DNA from: Oscarella lobularis
Taxonomy: Eukaryota; Porifera; Homoscleromorpha; Homosclerophorida; Oscarellidae
Direction of reading: 5' to 3'
Assembly (NCBI RefSeq): GCF_947507565.1
Contig: NC_089180.1
Location: 992,001-1,056,000, forward strand
Length of the DNA: 64,000 nt
The stretch's first letter is position 1, and the number at the start of each line of letters is the position of its first letter. Under the pieces are notes generated by a model. The model saw nothing but the letters and a program-made list of their open reading frames with translations, was not told the origin of the DNA and did not search any database. Both the position numbers and the translations under genes were made by a program. Shown one piece after another: positions 24,401-37,321 of the stretch.

Positions 24401-25226
24401 CGGTTAAACGGTTGAACGGTAGAACAGTTTCACGGTGGAACAGTTGAAGGGGTGAACGGTTGAAGAAGTAAACCTCTTCACTCTCAAAAGTTCCACTGTT
24501 CAACTGTTCAATCGTTCAACTGTTCAACCAATCATCAGGTTTAGCCCCTTCAACCGTTTCAACGTTCAACTTTTTCACCGTTCAACCGTTCCACCGTTCA
24601 ACTTTTCCACCGTTCAACTGTTCCACCAATCAACACGTTCTACCCTTTCAAGCGTTACCCCCTTAACCGTTATACCACTCAACTGTTCCACCGTTCAACT
24701 GTTCCACCGATCAACAGGTTCACCTTTTAACCGTTCACCCCCTCAACTGTTTCACCGTTAAACTGCTTCACTGTTCAAACGTTTAACCGTTCAAGTCTCG
24801 CACCGGTTTACCCTCTCAACCGTTTCACCGTTTAACAGTTCCACAGTTCAACTGTTCCACTGCTCAACAGGTTCAACTTCCTCAACTGTTCACCGTCTCA
24901 ACCGTTCCACAGTTCAACTGTTCGTACTTTCAACAAGTTCAACTGTTTTTCTTTTCAACAGTTTCAACCTCTTATGCCGTTCACCCCCTCAATCCTACCC
25001 TTTTTCAACTGTTCCACAGTTCAACTTTTCCGCCCCTCAAAAAGTTTAACTCTCCGAACTGTTCACCCTTTAAACCGTTCCACTGTTCAACTGTTTCACA
25101 GTTCAACTGTTCCACTGCTCAACATAATCAACCTTTCAACCGCTTTCCCTCTAAATCGTTCTAACGTTTAACTGTTTAAATGCTGAAATGTTCTACCGTT
25201 CAACATGTTCAACTGTTTAAAAGTTC

Positions 25227-25308
25227 AAACGATTCGACCCCTTAAACTTTCAACAGGCTCAACCCCTCAACAGTTGAACAGTGGAACTTTTAAATGGGTA
25301 AACATTTG
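25227..25308 (-). repeat. Strand-switch element Q, inverse
   Basis: Counterpart of 20041-20122 in the second copy of the 4.1-kb duplication. Confidence 0.72.
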
Positions 25309-25662
25309 AGAGGGTTGAACCTGTTGATCGGTGGAACGGTCGAACGGTGGAACAGTTAAACGGTAAAATGGTTCAGGGGTGAACGGTTGAGGAGGTTGAA
25401 CCTGATGATCGGTGAAACAGTTGAACAATGGAACATTTGAACAGGGGATCGTTTGAGGGGAGAAAAGGTAGAGGGAGTTCAACCTGTTGGCCGGTAGAAC
25501 AGTTTAACGGTAGAACAGTTGAACGGTGGAACAGTTGAGTGGTATAACGGTTAAGGGGGTGAACACTTGAAATCGTTGAACCTGTCGATCGGTGGGACAG
25601 TCGAACGGTGGAACAGTTGAACGGTGGAACGGTTGAGGGGCTGAACAGTTGAGTGACTTTAA

Positions 25663-25740
25663 CCTGTTAAACGGTTAACCGTTTCTCTGTTTAACATGAG
25701 TACCTGTTTTACCGTTAAACGGTTTAAACTCCTTAAACTT
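25663..25740 (-). repeat. Strand-switch element S, inverse
   Basis: Counterpart of 20478-20556 in the second 4.1-kb copy, with CCTGTTTTACC in the core. Confidence 0.7.
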
Positions 25741-26603
25741 TTAACAGGTTCAACTCCCTCAGCCGTTTACTTTCTGAACAGTTCCACCATTAAAATGTTC
25801 CACCGTTAAACTGTTTTACCATTCAACCCGTTAAAACGTTTACCCCTTCAACCGTTCCACCGTTCAATTGTTATACCGTTACCCTGTTCCACCTTTCAAC
25901 AGGTTCAACCCTCTCAACCGTTCATCCCATCAACCGTTCCACCGTTCAACTATTCCACCGTTTAACTGTTCCACCGTTCAAATGTTTAGGGCCTGTTTAA
26001 CAGTTTCAACTGTTCCGCCGTTCAACAATTTTAACACCTCAACAGTTTAACAAGTTCAACTCCATCAACCGTTCACCCCTTCAAATGTTCAACCGTTCAA
26101 CTGTTCCACCGCTCAAAAAGTTTAGTCTGTGGAACAGTTGAACGGTGGAACAGTTGAACGGTTAATGATGTGAAAAGTTGAGGTGGTTGAACCTGACGAT
26201 CTTTCAAACAGTTTAACGATGAAAAAGTTGCACAGTGGTACGCGACAGAGGATAAAGTGTTGAGAGGGTTGAACAAGTTGAAAGGTGGAACAGTTGAACG
26301 GTGGAAAAGTAGAACTGTGGAACGGTTGGGGAGAAAAACGGTTGAGGGAGCTCAAAACGTTGAGCGGTAAAACAGTTTAACGGTGGAACAGATAAACGAA
26401 GAAACGGTTGATGCGGTCAACGGTTGAAAGGGTTGAACCTGTTGAAAGGTAAAATAGTTGAAGCTGGTAAACGTTGGAATAGTTGAACTTTTAAAATGTT
26501 GAACGGTAGAGCGGTAGAACAGCTTAACGGTGGAACAGTTGAGGGGGTGAACTGTTGAAGAGGTTAGCCTGTTGATCGGTGGAACTTTTGAACAGTGGAA
26601 CAT

Positions 26604-26663
26604 TTGAACAGAAGATCTGTTAGGAGTGGACTGATGAAAAGGTTAAACATGTTGAACTGTTCC
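26604..26663 (+). repeat. Strand-switch element R, forward
   Basis: Counterpart of 21434-21493 in the second copy of the 4.1-kb duplication. Confidence 0.7.
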
Positions 26664-28211
26664 ACAGTACAACTGTCCTACCACTTAAAAGGTTCAACTG
26701 ATCCACAGTTTAACAGTTTTAGCCTTTCAAACGATTACCAGGTTTACTCCTCACAACCGTTTCATCTCTCAACTGTTCAACCGTTTTACTGTTCTACCGT
26801 TCAACACGTTTAACTGTTCACAGTTTACAGTTTCAACCCCTTAACCGTTCAACAGATTTAAGATTTTCAACCGTTCACTCTCTCAACCGATTTACCGTTC
26901 AACTGTTCCACTTTTCAACTGTTCCACCGAAAAACATGTTAACGTCTTCAACCGTTCACCCCCTCAACTGTTCCACCGTTAAACTGTTCCACCGCTCAAT
27001 ATGTTGAACTCCCTCAACCGTTTATCCCCTCCACCGTTCCACTGTTAAACTGTTGATCGTTCAACTGTTTTGCTGATAATCAGGTTTAACATCCTCAACC
27101 GTTGACATCCTCAACCGTTCCACAGTTCAACTTTTCCACCGTTCAACAGTTCCATTGCTTAACAGTTTAAACCCCTTAACCGTTCTCCAGCTTCACCCAG
27201 TCAACCGTTCACACTCTAAACAGTTCCACTTTTCAACTGTTCTATCGTTCAACTGTTCCACAAATGATCGGGTTTAACTCCTTCAACCGTTTCATCGTTC
27301 AACTTTTTCACCGTTCAACCGTTCCACCGTTCAACTGTTCCACCGTTCGACTGTTCCACTGACCAACAGGTTCAACTCTTTTAAGCGTTCACCCAAGTAA
27401 TCGTTATACCGCTCAACTATTTCAACTTTCAACTGTTCCACCATTCCAAATGTTCCACTGATCAACTGTTCCACCGATCAACAGGTTTACCCTTTTAACC
27501 GTTAACTCCCTCAACTGTTTCACCGTTAAACTGCTTCACTGTTCAAACGTTTAACCTTTGAACTATTCCACCGTTCAACAGGTTTAGCTGTTTTACCTTT
27601 CAACCGTTTTTACCTCCTTAACAGTTCATCCTCTCAACTGATCCATCGTTCAACTGTTTCACCGCTCAACAGTTTACACCCCTTAACCGTTCAACAGGTT
27701 CGACACACTCAACCGTTCACACTCTAAACTATTCCACCGTTCAGCTGTTCCATCGTTCAATTGTTCCACCAATCATAAGGTTTAACCTCCTCAACCGTTT
27801 CACCGTTCAACTTTTTAACCGTCCAACTGTTTCACCGATTAACAGATTCAACTGTTCCACCGTTCAACAGATTGAACCCCTCAACCGTTTAATAGGTTCA
27901 ACTCTCGCACCCGTTTACCCGCTCAACCGTTTCGCCGTTTAACTGTTCCACAAGGTTCATCTTCCTCAACTGTTCACATTCTCAACCGTTCCACCGTTCA
28001 ATTGTTCGTACGTTCAACAAGTTCAACTGTTTTTCTTTTCAACAGTTTCAACCTCTAACGTTCACCCCCTCTATCGTTCAACCGTTCAACTGTTCAACCG
28101 TTCAACTGTTCCACCCCTCAAAAAGTTCAACTCTCCCAACTGTTCACCCCTTCAACCGTTCCATTGTTCAACGGTTTCACAGTTCAACTTTTTCACTATT
28201 CAACCGTTCCA

Positions 28212-28360
28212 TCTTAACATTATATACGCCATAAAAACAGTGCCGCTACCTTTATAATCGAACGCCATCAACAGGGCCGCTACCTTAGTATATGATACGC
28301 CTTCAATAGTGCCGCTAACTTAGGGTAAAGTACGCTGTCAAAAGTGCCGCTACCTTAGTA
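28212..28360 (-). repeat. Short family C fragment, minus orientation
   Basis: Four C units in reverse complement (CAAAAGTGCCGCTACCTTAG type). In order and variants they match the reverse complement of about 9632-9780 and of 46970-47120. The fragment includes the rare GCCATAAAAACAG unit, so it is a piece of the same ancestral module. The right edge, CTTAGTACAACTGATCCATC, is the inverted form of the B to C joint seen at 9632 and 43512. Confidence 0.85.
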
Positions 28361-28956
28361 CAACTGATCCATCGTTCATTTGTTCCACAAATCATAAGGC
28401 TTAATCCCCTCAACGGTTTTACCGTTCAACTTTTTCAAAGTTCAACCGTTCAACTGTTTCACCGTTCAACTAATCCTCCGTTCAACAGGTTAAACTCCTT
28501 TAACCGTTCACTCCCGTAACCGTTCCACTGTTCAACTTTTCCACCGTTCAACTGTTCCACCGCTCAACAGATTAAACCTTTTCACAAGTTCGCCCTCTTA
28601 ACTGTTCCACCGTTCAACTTTTTCACCGTTCAACCGTTCAACTGTTCCACCGTTCAACTTTTCCACCACTCAACAGGTTCAACCTTTTCACCCTTTCAAG
28701 CGTTCACACCCTTAACCGTTATACACCTCAATTGTTCCAACGTTCAACTGTTCCACCGTCAAACTGTTCTGCCGCTCAACAGGTTGAACTCCCTCTGCCG
28801 TTTCTCTCCCAAACGTTCCACTGATCAAATGTGCCATTGTTCATATGTTTCACTGATCATCATATTCAACATCCTCAACCGTTCACCCCCTCCACCGTTT
28901 CACCGTTCAACTGTTCCACCTTTCGACTGTTCCACCGATCAAAACGTTTTACCCCC

Positions 28957-29053
28957 TCAAATGTTTCCTCATTCAAACGTTCCACTTTGCAACTGTTGAG
29001 AAGTTGAACCTGTTGAACGGTTAAGAGGTTGAAAGTGTTGAACTTTAGAACAG
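28957..29053 (+). repeat. Strand-switch element Q, forward
   Basis: CAACTGTTG centre at about 28994, followed by AGAAGTTGAACCTGTTGAAC. It ends the plus run that begins at 28361. Confidence 0.72.
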
Positions 29054-29235
29054 TTGAATCTGTTGAACGGTAGAACATTTCAATATTTAAACAGTTGAAC
29101 GGTAGGACGGTTTAGAGGGTGAACGGTTGATTGGTTGATTCTGTTGAGCAGTGGAACGGTTGAACGGTAAAACAGTTGAACAGTGGAACGTTTGAAAGTG
29201 TGAACGGTTGGTAGATTTAAACTTTTTGAAGGGTA

Positions 29236-30248
29236 GAACAGTTGAACGGTGGAACGTTTGAACGGTGAAAACGTTGAACGTTGAAACTGTTGAAGGGGTT
29301 AAACCTGATGATTGGTTGAACAGTTGTACAGAGGAACAGTTGAACAGTGGAACTGTTGAGAGTCTGAACGGTTGATGCGGTGAGGCTTTAGAACTGTTAA
29401 GGAGTTGAAACTGTTAAGCGTTGGAACAGTTGAACGGTAAAACAGTTGAAAGGTTGAACGGTCGAACAGTTTAACGGTTGAACAGTTGAGAGGGAGAACG
29501 TTCGAACAGGTTATCCTGTTCATCGGTGGAACAGTTGAACAGTGGAACGGCGGATCAGTTGAACCTTTTGAGCTTTGGAACAGTTGAACTGTGGAACAGT
29601 TGAGCGGCTAAGGATGTGAAAAGTTTCGGTTGTTGAACCTGATGATCGGTGAAACAGTTGAACGTTGGAACAGTTGAACAGTGAAACGGTTCAGGGGAGG
29701 AAGAGTTGAGAAGGTTGAACCTGTTGAAAGGTGGAACAGTTGAACAGTTGAACAGTTGAACGGAGGATGTGATCGGTTGAGGATGTTGAACCTGAATATC
29801 GGTGAAACCGTTGAACGATGAACAGTTAAACAGTGGAACCGTTGAGGGGAAAACGGTTGATTGAGTTCAACATGTTGAGCGGTGGAACCGTTTAACGGTG
29901 CAACAGATAAACGAAGAAACGGTTGAGGCTGTGAACGGTTGAAAAGGTTTAAACTATTGAAAAGTAAAACAGTTGAAGCTTTTAAACGTTGCAATAGTTG
30001 GACGGTTAAACATTTGAGCAGTGATGCAGTTTAAAGGTGAAACAGTTGAGCATGTGAACGGTTAAAAGGGTGAACTTGTTGATCGGTGGAACAGTTGATT
30101 ATTGGAACATTTGAACGCTGGAACAGTTGAACGGTGGAACAGTTGAGCAGTATAACGGTTAAGGGGGTGAACGCTTGAAAGGTTAAACAAACCTGTTGAT
30201 CCGTGGAACAGTTGAGCGGTTGTAAAGTAGAACGGTGGAACGGTTGAT
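29236..30248 (+). repeat. 1.0-kb near-identical repeat, copy 1 (1120-bp spacing)
   Basis: This is repeated at 30356-31368 with an exact offset of 1120 bp and very few differences (for example G against A at about 29838 and 30964). It is all minus-oriented B. Confidence 0.93.
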
Positions 30249-30355
30249 CAGTGGAACTTTTGAACGGTGGAATAGACAGTTGAGCGGTAAAAAGGTTAAG
30301 GGGGTGAACGCTTGAAAGGGTTAAACCTGTTGATAAGTAAAACAGTTGAACGGTG

Positions 30356-31368
30356 GAACAGTTGAACGGTGGAACGTTTGAACGGTTAAAACGTTGAACG
30401 TTGAAACTGTTGAAGGGGTTAAACCTGATGATTGGTTGAACAGTTGTACAGAGGAACAGTTGAACAGTGGAACTGTTGAGAGTCTGAACGGTTGATGCGG
30501 TGAGGCTTTAGAACTGTTAAGGAGTTGAAACTGTTAAGCGTTGGAACAGTTGAACGGTAAAACAGTTGAAAGGTTGAACGGTCGAACAGTTTAACGGTTG
30601 AACAGTTGAGAGGGAGAACGTTCGAACAGGTTATCCTGTTCATCGGTGGAACAGTTGAACAGTGGAACGGCGGATCAGTTGAACCTTTTGAGCTTTGGAA
30701 CAGTTGAACTGTGGAACAGTTGAGCGGCTAAGGATGTGAAAAGTTTCGGTTGTTGAACCTGATGATCGGTGAAACAGTTGAACGTTGGAACAGTTGAACA
30801 GTGAAACGGTTCAGGGGAGGAAGAGTTGAGAAGGTTGAACCTGTTGAAAGGTGGAACAGTTGAACAGTTGAACAGTTGAACGGAGGATGTGATCGGTTGA
30901 GGATGTTGAACCTGAATATCGGTGAAACCGTTGAACGATGAACAGTTAAACAGTGGAACCGTTAAGGGGAAAACGGTTGATTGAGTTCAACATGTTGAGC
31001 GGTGGAACCGTTTAACGGTGCAACAGATAAACGAAGAAACGGTTGAGGCTGTGAACGGTTGAAAAGGTTTAAACTATTGAAAAGTAAAACAGTTGAAGCT
31101 TTTAAACGTTGCAATAGTTGGACGGTTAAACATTTGAGCAGTGATGCAGTTTAAAGGTGAAACAGTTGAGCATGTGAACGGTTAAAAGGGTGAACTTGTT
31201 GATCGGTGGAACAGTTGATTATTGGAACATTTGAACGCTGGAACAGTTGAACGGTGGAACAGTTGAGCAGTATAACGGTTAAGGGGGTGAACGCTTGAAA
31301 GGTTAAACAAACCTGTTGATCCGTGGAACAGTTGAGCGGTTGTAAAGTAGAACGGTGGAACGGTTGAA
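30356..31368 (+). repeat. 1.0-kb near-identical repeat, copy 2
   Basis: Partner of 29236-30248. The 107 bp between the copies are B sequence not shared by either flank. The near-identity points to a recent event or to an assembly duplication. Confidence 0.93.
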
Positions 31369-32169
31369 CGGTGAAACGTTGAACGTTGAAACGGTTAAAG
31401 GGGTTAAACCTGATGTTTGGTGGAAAAGTTGAACAATGGAACATTTGAACAGTGGAACTGTTGAGAGTGTTAACGGTTGAAGGGGTGAAGCTGTAGAACG
31501 GTTAAAGGGTTGAAGCTGTTAAGCGATGGAGCGTTTGAACTGTAAAACAGTTGAACTGTTGAACGGTAGAACAGTTTTACGGTGGAACAGTTGATAAGAT
31601 GAACGGTTGAAGAGGTTAACCTGTTCATCGGTGGAACAGTTGAACTGTTAAGGACGTGAAAACTTAAGGTGGTTGAACCTGACGATCGGTGAAAAAGTTG
31701 AACGATGGAACAGTTGAACAGTGGAACGCTTAAGGGGATTAAGAGTTGAGAGGGTTGAACCTGTTCAAAGGTGGAACTGTTGAACGATGGAAAAGTTGAA
31801 CGGTGTAACGGTTGAAGATGTGAACGGTTGAGGATGTTGAACCTGAATATCGGTGAAACAGTTGAACGATGAACAGTTAAACAGTGGAACGGTTGAGGAG
31901 AAAAACGGTTGAGGGAGCTCAACATGGTGAGCGGTGGAACCGTTTAACGGTGGAACAGAAAAACGAAGAAACGGTTGAAGCGGTCAACGGTTGAAAAGGT
32001 TGAACCTGTTGAAAGGTAAAACAGTTAAAGCTGGTAAACGTTGGAATAGTTGAACTTTTAAATGGTTGAACTGTAGAACGGTAGAACAGCTTAACGGTGC
32101 AAAAGTTGAGGGGGTGAACGGTTGAAAAGGTTAACCTATTCATCGGTGGAATAGTTGAACAGTGCAACA

Positions 32170-32230
32170 TTTGAACAGTAGATCGGTTAGGAGTGGACAT
32201 ATGAAACGATTAAACATGTTGAATTGTTCC
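32170..32230 (+). repeat. Strand-switch element R, forward
   Basis: Contains GATCGGTTAGGAGTGGAC and TTAAACATGTTGAATTGTTC. It ends the long minus run 28994-32215. Confidence 0.7.
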
Positions 32231-33324
32231 ACAGTTCAACTGTCCCACCGCTCAAAAATATCAACTGATCCACAGTTTAACAGTTTTAGCCTTTAAAACA
32301 ATTACCAGGTTTACTCCCCACAACCGTTCCACCTCTCAACTGTTCCACCGTTTTACTGTTCTACCGTTCAATACGTTTAACTGTACACAGTTTACAGTTT
32401 CAACCCCTTAACCGTTCAACAGGTTAAACATTTTCAATCGTTCACTTTCTCAACCGATTTACCGTTCCACTCTTCGACTGTTCGACTGTTCCACCGATAA
32501 GCAGGTTAACCTCTTCAACCGTTCACCCCCTCAACTGTTCCTCAGTTAAACTGTTCTACCGCTCAATATGTTGAACTCCCTCAACCGTTTATCCCCTCAA
32601 CCGTTCCACTGTTCAACTCTTCATCGTTCAACTGTTTCACCGATATTCATGTTCAACATCTTCAACCGCTCACATCCTCAACCGTTCCACAGTTCAACTT
32701 TTCCACAGTTCAACTGTTCCGTTGCTTTACACTTTCAACCCCTTAACCGTTCTCCAGCTTCACCCCGTCAACCGTTCAAACTCTCAACAGTTCCACTGTC
32801 CAACTGTTCTATCGTTCAACTGTTCCACCAATCATCATGTTTAACCCCTTCAACCGTTTCATCGTTCAACTTTTTCACCGTTCAACCGTTCCACCGTTCA
32901 ACTGTTACACCGTTCGACTGTTCCACCGACCAACAGGTTCAACCCTTTCAAGCCTTCACCCAATTAATCGTTATAATGCTCAACTGTTTCAACTTTCAAC
33001 TGTTCTATCATTTCAAATGTTCTACTGATCAACTGTTCCACCAATCATCGGGTTTAATCCCTTTAACCGTTTCACCGTTCAACCGTTCCACCGTTCAACT
33101 GTTCCACCGTTCAACTGCTCCACCGAAAAACTGTTCTCCCGCTCAACAGGTTGAACTTCCGCGGCCGTTTATCTCCCAAACGTTCCACTGTTCAAATGTG
33201 CCATCGTTCATATGTTTCACCGAACATCTTGTTCAACCTCCTCGAACTTTCACCCCCTCCACAGTTTCACCGTTCAACTGTTCCACCGTTCGACTGTTCC
33301 ACCGATCAAAAGGCTCAATCCCCT

Positions 33325-33421
33325 CAAATGTTTACCCATTCATCAGTTCCACTTCGAAACTGTTTAAGGGGTTGAACCTGTTGAACGGTTAAGAGGTTGA
33401 AACTGTTGAACTTTGGAACAG
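33325..33421 (+). repeat. Strand-switch element Q, forward, altered centre
   Basis: The centre reads GAAACTGTTTAAGGGG in place of the usual palindrome. The flanks (TCAAATGTTTACCCATTC and GAACTTTGGAACAG) are typical. Confidence 0.68.
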
Positions 33422-34339
33422 TTGAACCTGTTGAACGATAGAACATTTCCATGTTTAAACAGTCGAACCGTAGAACGGTTTAGAGGGTGAACGGCTGAGT
33501 GGTTTATTCTATTGAGCAGTGGAAAAGTTGAACGGTGAAACAGTTGAACAATGGAACGTTTGAATATGTGAACCGTTGGGAGAGTTTAACTTTTTGAGGG
33601 CTGGAACAGTTGAACGGTGGAACAGTTGAACGGGGGAACAATTGAGGGTTTGAACCGTATAAGAGGTTGAAACGTTTAAAAAGAAACAGTCGACTATGTT
33701 GAACGTGCAAACAGTTGAACGGTGGAACGGTTGAGACGGTGAACATTTGAGGAAGTTGAACCTGTTGAGCTGTGGAACAGTTGAACTGTGGAACAGTTTA
33801 ACGGTTGAACGGGTGAGAGGGTAAACGGGTGCGAGAGTTGAACGGTTAAACGTTTGAACAATGAAGCAGTTTAACGGTGAAATAGTTGAAGATGTGAACT
33901 GTTAAAAGGCTGAACCTGTTGATCGGTGGAACGGTTGATCAGTGGAACTTTTTAACGGTGGAACAGTTGAACGGTGAAACAGTTCAGCGGTATAACGGTT
34001 AAGGGAGTGAACGCTTGAAAGGGTTGAACCTGTTGATCTGTGGAACAGTTGAACGGTGGAACGGTTGAACGGTGAAAACGTTGAATTTTGAAACGGTTGA
34101 AGGGGTTAAACCTGATGATTGGTGGAACAGTTGAGCGATGGGACAGTTGAACAGTAGAACTGTTAAGAGTATGAACGGTTGAGGGGGTGAAGCTGTAGAA
34201 CGGTTAAGGGGTTGAAACTGTTAAGCGATGTAACAGTTTAACGGTTGAACGGTAGAACAGCCTAAAGGTGGAGCAGTTGAGTGTTTGAACGGTTGAAAGG
34301 TTAAACTGTTCATCAATAGAACAGTTGAACAGTGGAACA

Positions 34340-34400
34340 TTTGAACGGTAGATCGGTTGAGAGTGGACGGTTGAAAAGGGTAAACCTGTTGAACTGTTCC
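34340..34400 (+). repeat. Strand-switch element R, forward
   Basis: Contains GATCGGTTGAGAGTGGACGG and AAACCTGTTGAACTGTTCC. Confidence 0.7.
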
Positions 34401-35421
34401 ACAGTTCAACTGTTCCACCGCTCAAAAGGTTTAACCAATCCACCGTTTAACAGTTTTAGCCGTTCAAACGTTTACCAGATTTACTCCAGCAAACGTTCCA
34501 CCTCTCAACTGTTCAAACGTTTTACCGTTCTACAGTTCAACTGGTTTAACTGTTGACCGTTTAAAGTTTCAAACCTTTAACCTTTCAACAGGTTTACCCT
34601 TTTCAACCGTTCACTCTCTCAGCTGATTTACCGTCCAACTGTTTCACTGTTCAACTGTTCCACCGATAGACAGGTTAACCTCTTCAACTTTTAACCTCCT
34701 CAACTGTTTCACCGTTAAACTGTTCCATCGCTTAATATGTTGAACTCCCTCAACCGTTTATTTCCTCAACCGTTCTACTGTTCAACTGTTCATCGTTCAG
34801 CTGTTTCACCGATAATCAGGTTCAACATCCTCAACCGTTCACATCCTCAACAGTTCCACAGTTCAACTTTTCCACCGTTCAACTGTTCCATTGCGTAACA
34901 GTTTCAATCTCTAAACCGTTATCCAGCTTCAACCCCTCAACCGTTCACACTCTCAACAGTTCCACTGTTCAACTATTCTATCGTTCAACTGTTCCACATA
35001 TCATCAGGTTTAACCCCTTCAACCGTTTCATCGTTCAACTTTTCCACAGTTCAACCGTTCCACCGTTCAACTGTTCCACAGAGTGAATGTTCCACAGATC
35101 CACAGGTTCAACCTCTTATTCCGTTCACCCCTCAATCGTTCCACCGTTCAATCGTTCCACCGTTAACCTGTTCCACCGTTCGACTGTTCCACCGATCAAC
35201 AGGTTCAACGCTTTCAAGCGTTTACCCTCTTAACCTTATACCACTCAACTGTTCCACCTTTCAACTGTTCCACCGTTCAACTCTTCAAAAAGTTCAACTC
35301 TCCAACTGATCACCCTTTCAACAGTACACCTGCTCAACAGAATCAACCGCTCAACTGTTAACCCTCTAAACCGTTCTACCGTTCAACTGTTTATATGTTG
35401 AAATGTTCTACCGTTCAACTG

Positions 35422-35514
35422 TACCAAAGTTTAACAGTTTCAACCCCTTAACCGTTCAACAGGTTTAACCCCTCAACAGTTGAACAGTGGAAAGGTTGAA
35501 TGAGTAAAAATTTA
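35422..35514 (-). repeat. Strand-switch element Q, inverse
   Basis: Centre CCTCAACAGTTGAACAG at about 35478, with ACCAAAGTTTAACAG at the left. It lies about 370 bp left of the inverted 1.37-kb segment. Confidence 0.72.
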
Positions 35515-35879
35515 AGTGGGTTGAACCTGTTGATCGGTGGAACAGTCCAACGGTGGAACAGTTGAACGGTTAAACGGTTGAAAGGGTAAACGGTTGAGGA
35601 GGTTGAACCTGATGATCGGTGAAACAGTTGAACAATGGAACATTTGAACAGTGGAACATTTGAGGAGAGAAACGGTAGAGGGAGTTCAACATGTTATGCG
35701 GTAGAACAATTTAATGGTGGAACAGTTTAACGGTGGAACAGTTTAGTGGTATAAGGTTAAGTGTGTGAACGCTTGAAAGCCTTGAACCTGTTGATAGGTA
35801 GAACAGTTGAACGGTCGAACAGTTGAACGGTGGAACGTTTGAACTGTGAAAACGTTGAACGTTGAAACGGTTAAAGGGG

Positions 35880-37245
35880 TTAAACCTGATGATTAGTTGA
35901 ACAGTTGTACGATAGAACAGTTGAACAGTGGAACTGTTGAGAGTGTGAACGGTTGATCGGGTAAAGCTTTAGAACTGTTAAGGAGTTGAAACTGTTAAGC
36001 GATGGAACAGTTGAACTGTAAAACAGTTGAACGGTTGAAAGGTAGAACAGTTCAACGGTGGAACAGTTAAAGGGGTGAACGGTTGAACATGTCAAACTGT
36101 TCATCGGTTGAACAGTTGAACACTGGAACGGTGGATCAGTTGAACCTTTTGAGCTTTGGAACAGTTAAACGGTGGAACAGTTGAGCGGTTAAGAATGTGA
36201 AAAGTTGAGGTGGTTGAACATGATGATCTGTGAAACAGTTTAACGTTGGAACAGTTGAACAGTGGAACGGTTCAGGGGATGAGGAGTTGAGAGGGTTGAA
36301 CCGGTTGAAAGGTGGAACTGTTGAACGGTGGAAAAGTTGAACGGTGGAACGGTTGAGGATGTGAACGGTTGAGGATGTTGAACCTGAATGTCGGTAAAAT
36401 AGTTGAACGATGAACAGTTAAACAGTGGAATGGTTGAGGAGAAAAACGGTTGAGGGAGCTCAACATGTTGAGCGGTGAAACCGTTTAACGGTGGAACAGA
36501 TAAACGAAGAAACGGTTGAAGCGGTCAACGGTTGAAAGAATTGAAACTGTTTAAAGGTAAAACAGTTGAAGCTTGTAAACGTTGGAATAATTGAACTTTT
36601 AAACGGTTGAACTGTAGAACGGTAGAACAGCTTAACGGTGGAACAGTTGAGGGGTGAACGGTTGAAGAGGTTAACCTGTTCATCGATAAAACAGTTGAAC
36701 AGTGGAACATTTGAACGGTAGATCGGTCAAGAGTGGACTGTTGAAAAGGTTAAACCTGTTCAAATGTTCCACAGTTCAACTGTCCCACCGCTCAAAAGGT
36801 TCAACTGATTCACCGTTTAACAGTTTTAGTTTTAGCCTTTAAAACGATTACAAGGTTTACTCCCCGCAACCGTTCCACCTCTCAATTGTTCCACCGTTTT
36901 ACTGTTCTACCGTTCAACACGTTTCACTATTCACAGTTTACAGTTTCAACCCCTTAACCGTTCAACAGGTTTAGGATTTTAAACCGTTCACTCTCTCAAC
37001 CGATTTACAGTTCAACGTTTCCACTGTTCAACTGTTCCACCGATAAACAGGTTAATATCTTCAACCGTTCATCTCCTCAACTGTTCCACAGTTAAACTGT
37101 TCCACCGCTCAATATGTTGAACTCCCTCAACCGTTTATCCCCTCAACCGTTCCACTGTTAAACTGTTGATCGTTCATCTGCTTCACCGTTTGACTGTTCC
37201 ACTGAACAACAGGTTCAACTCCCTCAAATGTTTACCCATTCAACC
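35880..37245 (-). repeat. 1.37-kb inverted duplication, copy 2
   Basis: Inverted partner of 2365-3737, lying just left of the second copy of the large direct duplication. Its ends lie near the Q-type flips at 35477 and 37260. Confidence 0.88.
36710..36770 (+). repeat. Strand-switch element R, forward
   Basis: Contains GATCGGTCAAGAGTGGACTG and TTAAACCTGTTCAAATGTTC. It lies inside the inverted 1.37-kb segment and pairs with 2825-2886. Confidence 0.7.
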
Positions 37246-37321
37246 GTTCCGCTTTGCAACTGTTGAAGTGTTGAACCTGTTGAACGGTTAAGAGGATGAA
37301 ACTGTTGAACTTTGGAACAGT
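37225..37321 (+). repeat. Strand-switch element Q, forward
   Basis: Centre CAACTGTTGAAGTGTTGAAC at about 37259. It marks the right end of the inverted 1.37-kb duplication. Confidence 0.72.

Larger units (their letters stand above)
23628..27749 (+). repeat. 4.1-kb duplication, copy 2
   Basis: Partner of 18464-22581. It is separated from it by about 1046 bp of minus-oriented B (22582-23627). To its left it has ordinary B sequence where copy 1 has family A. Confidence 0.9.
18463..28211. repeat. Family B octamer-based array, block 2
   Basis: Pure B repeat. Orientation by C-rich strand: minus 18463-19310, plus to 20085, minus to 20490, plus to 20955, minus to 21475, plus to 22579, minus to 24475, plus to 25263, minus to 25670, plus to 26125, minus to 26640, plus to 28211. 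The left edge is abrupt: A ends in CTAAAAGAGAGAGGCC and B starts with GGTTGAGG. Most of the block is made of two copies of a 4.1-kb segment with a spacer of about 1.05 kb. A short odd patch, GTACGCGACAGAGG, is found at about 21071 and again at about 26240 in the duplicate. Nothing gene-like is seen, and open frames such as 18941-19327 or 22515-22862 (minus) are repeat translations. Confidence 0.9.

Noticed and set aside
32568-33392. 274-residue open frame, longest in the window, and about a hundred shorter ones in B
   Set aside because: The C-rich B strand has no stop codon in any frame, so open frames appear wherever repeats are long. The peptides have strict 16-residue repeat periods, all three frames read alike, and there is no domain or credible start signal.
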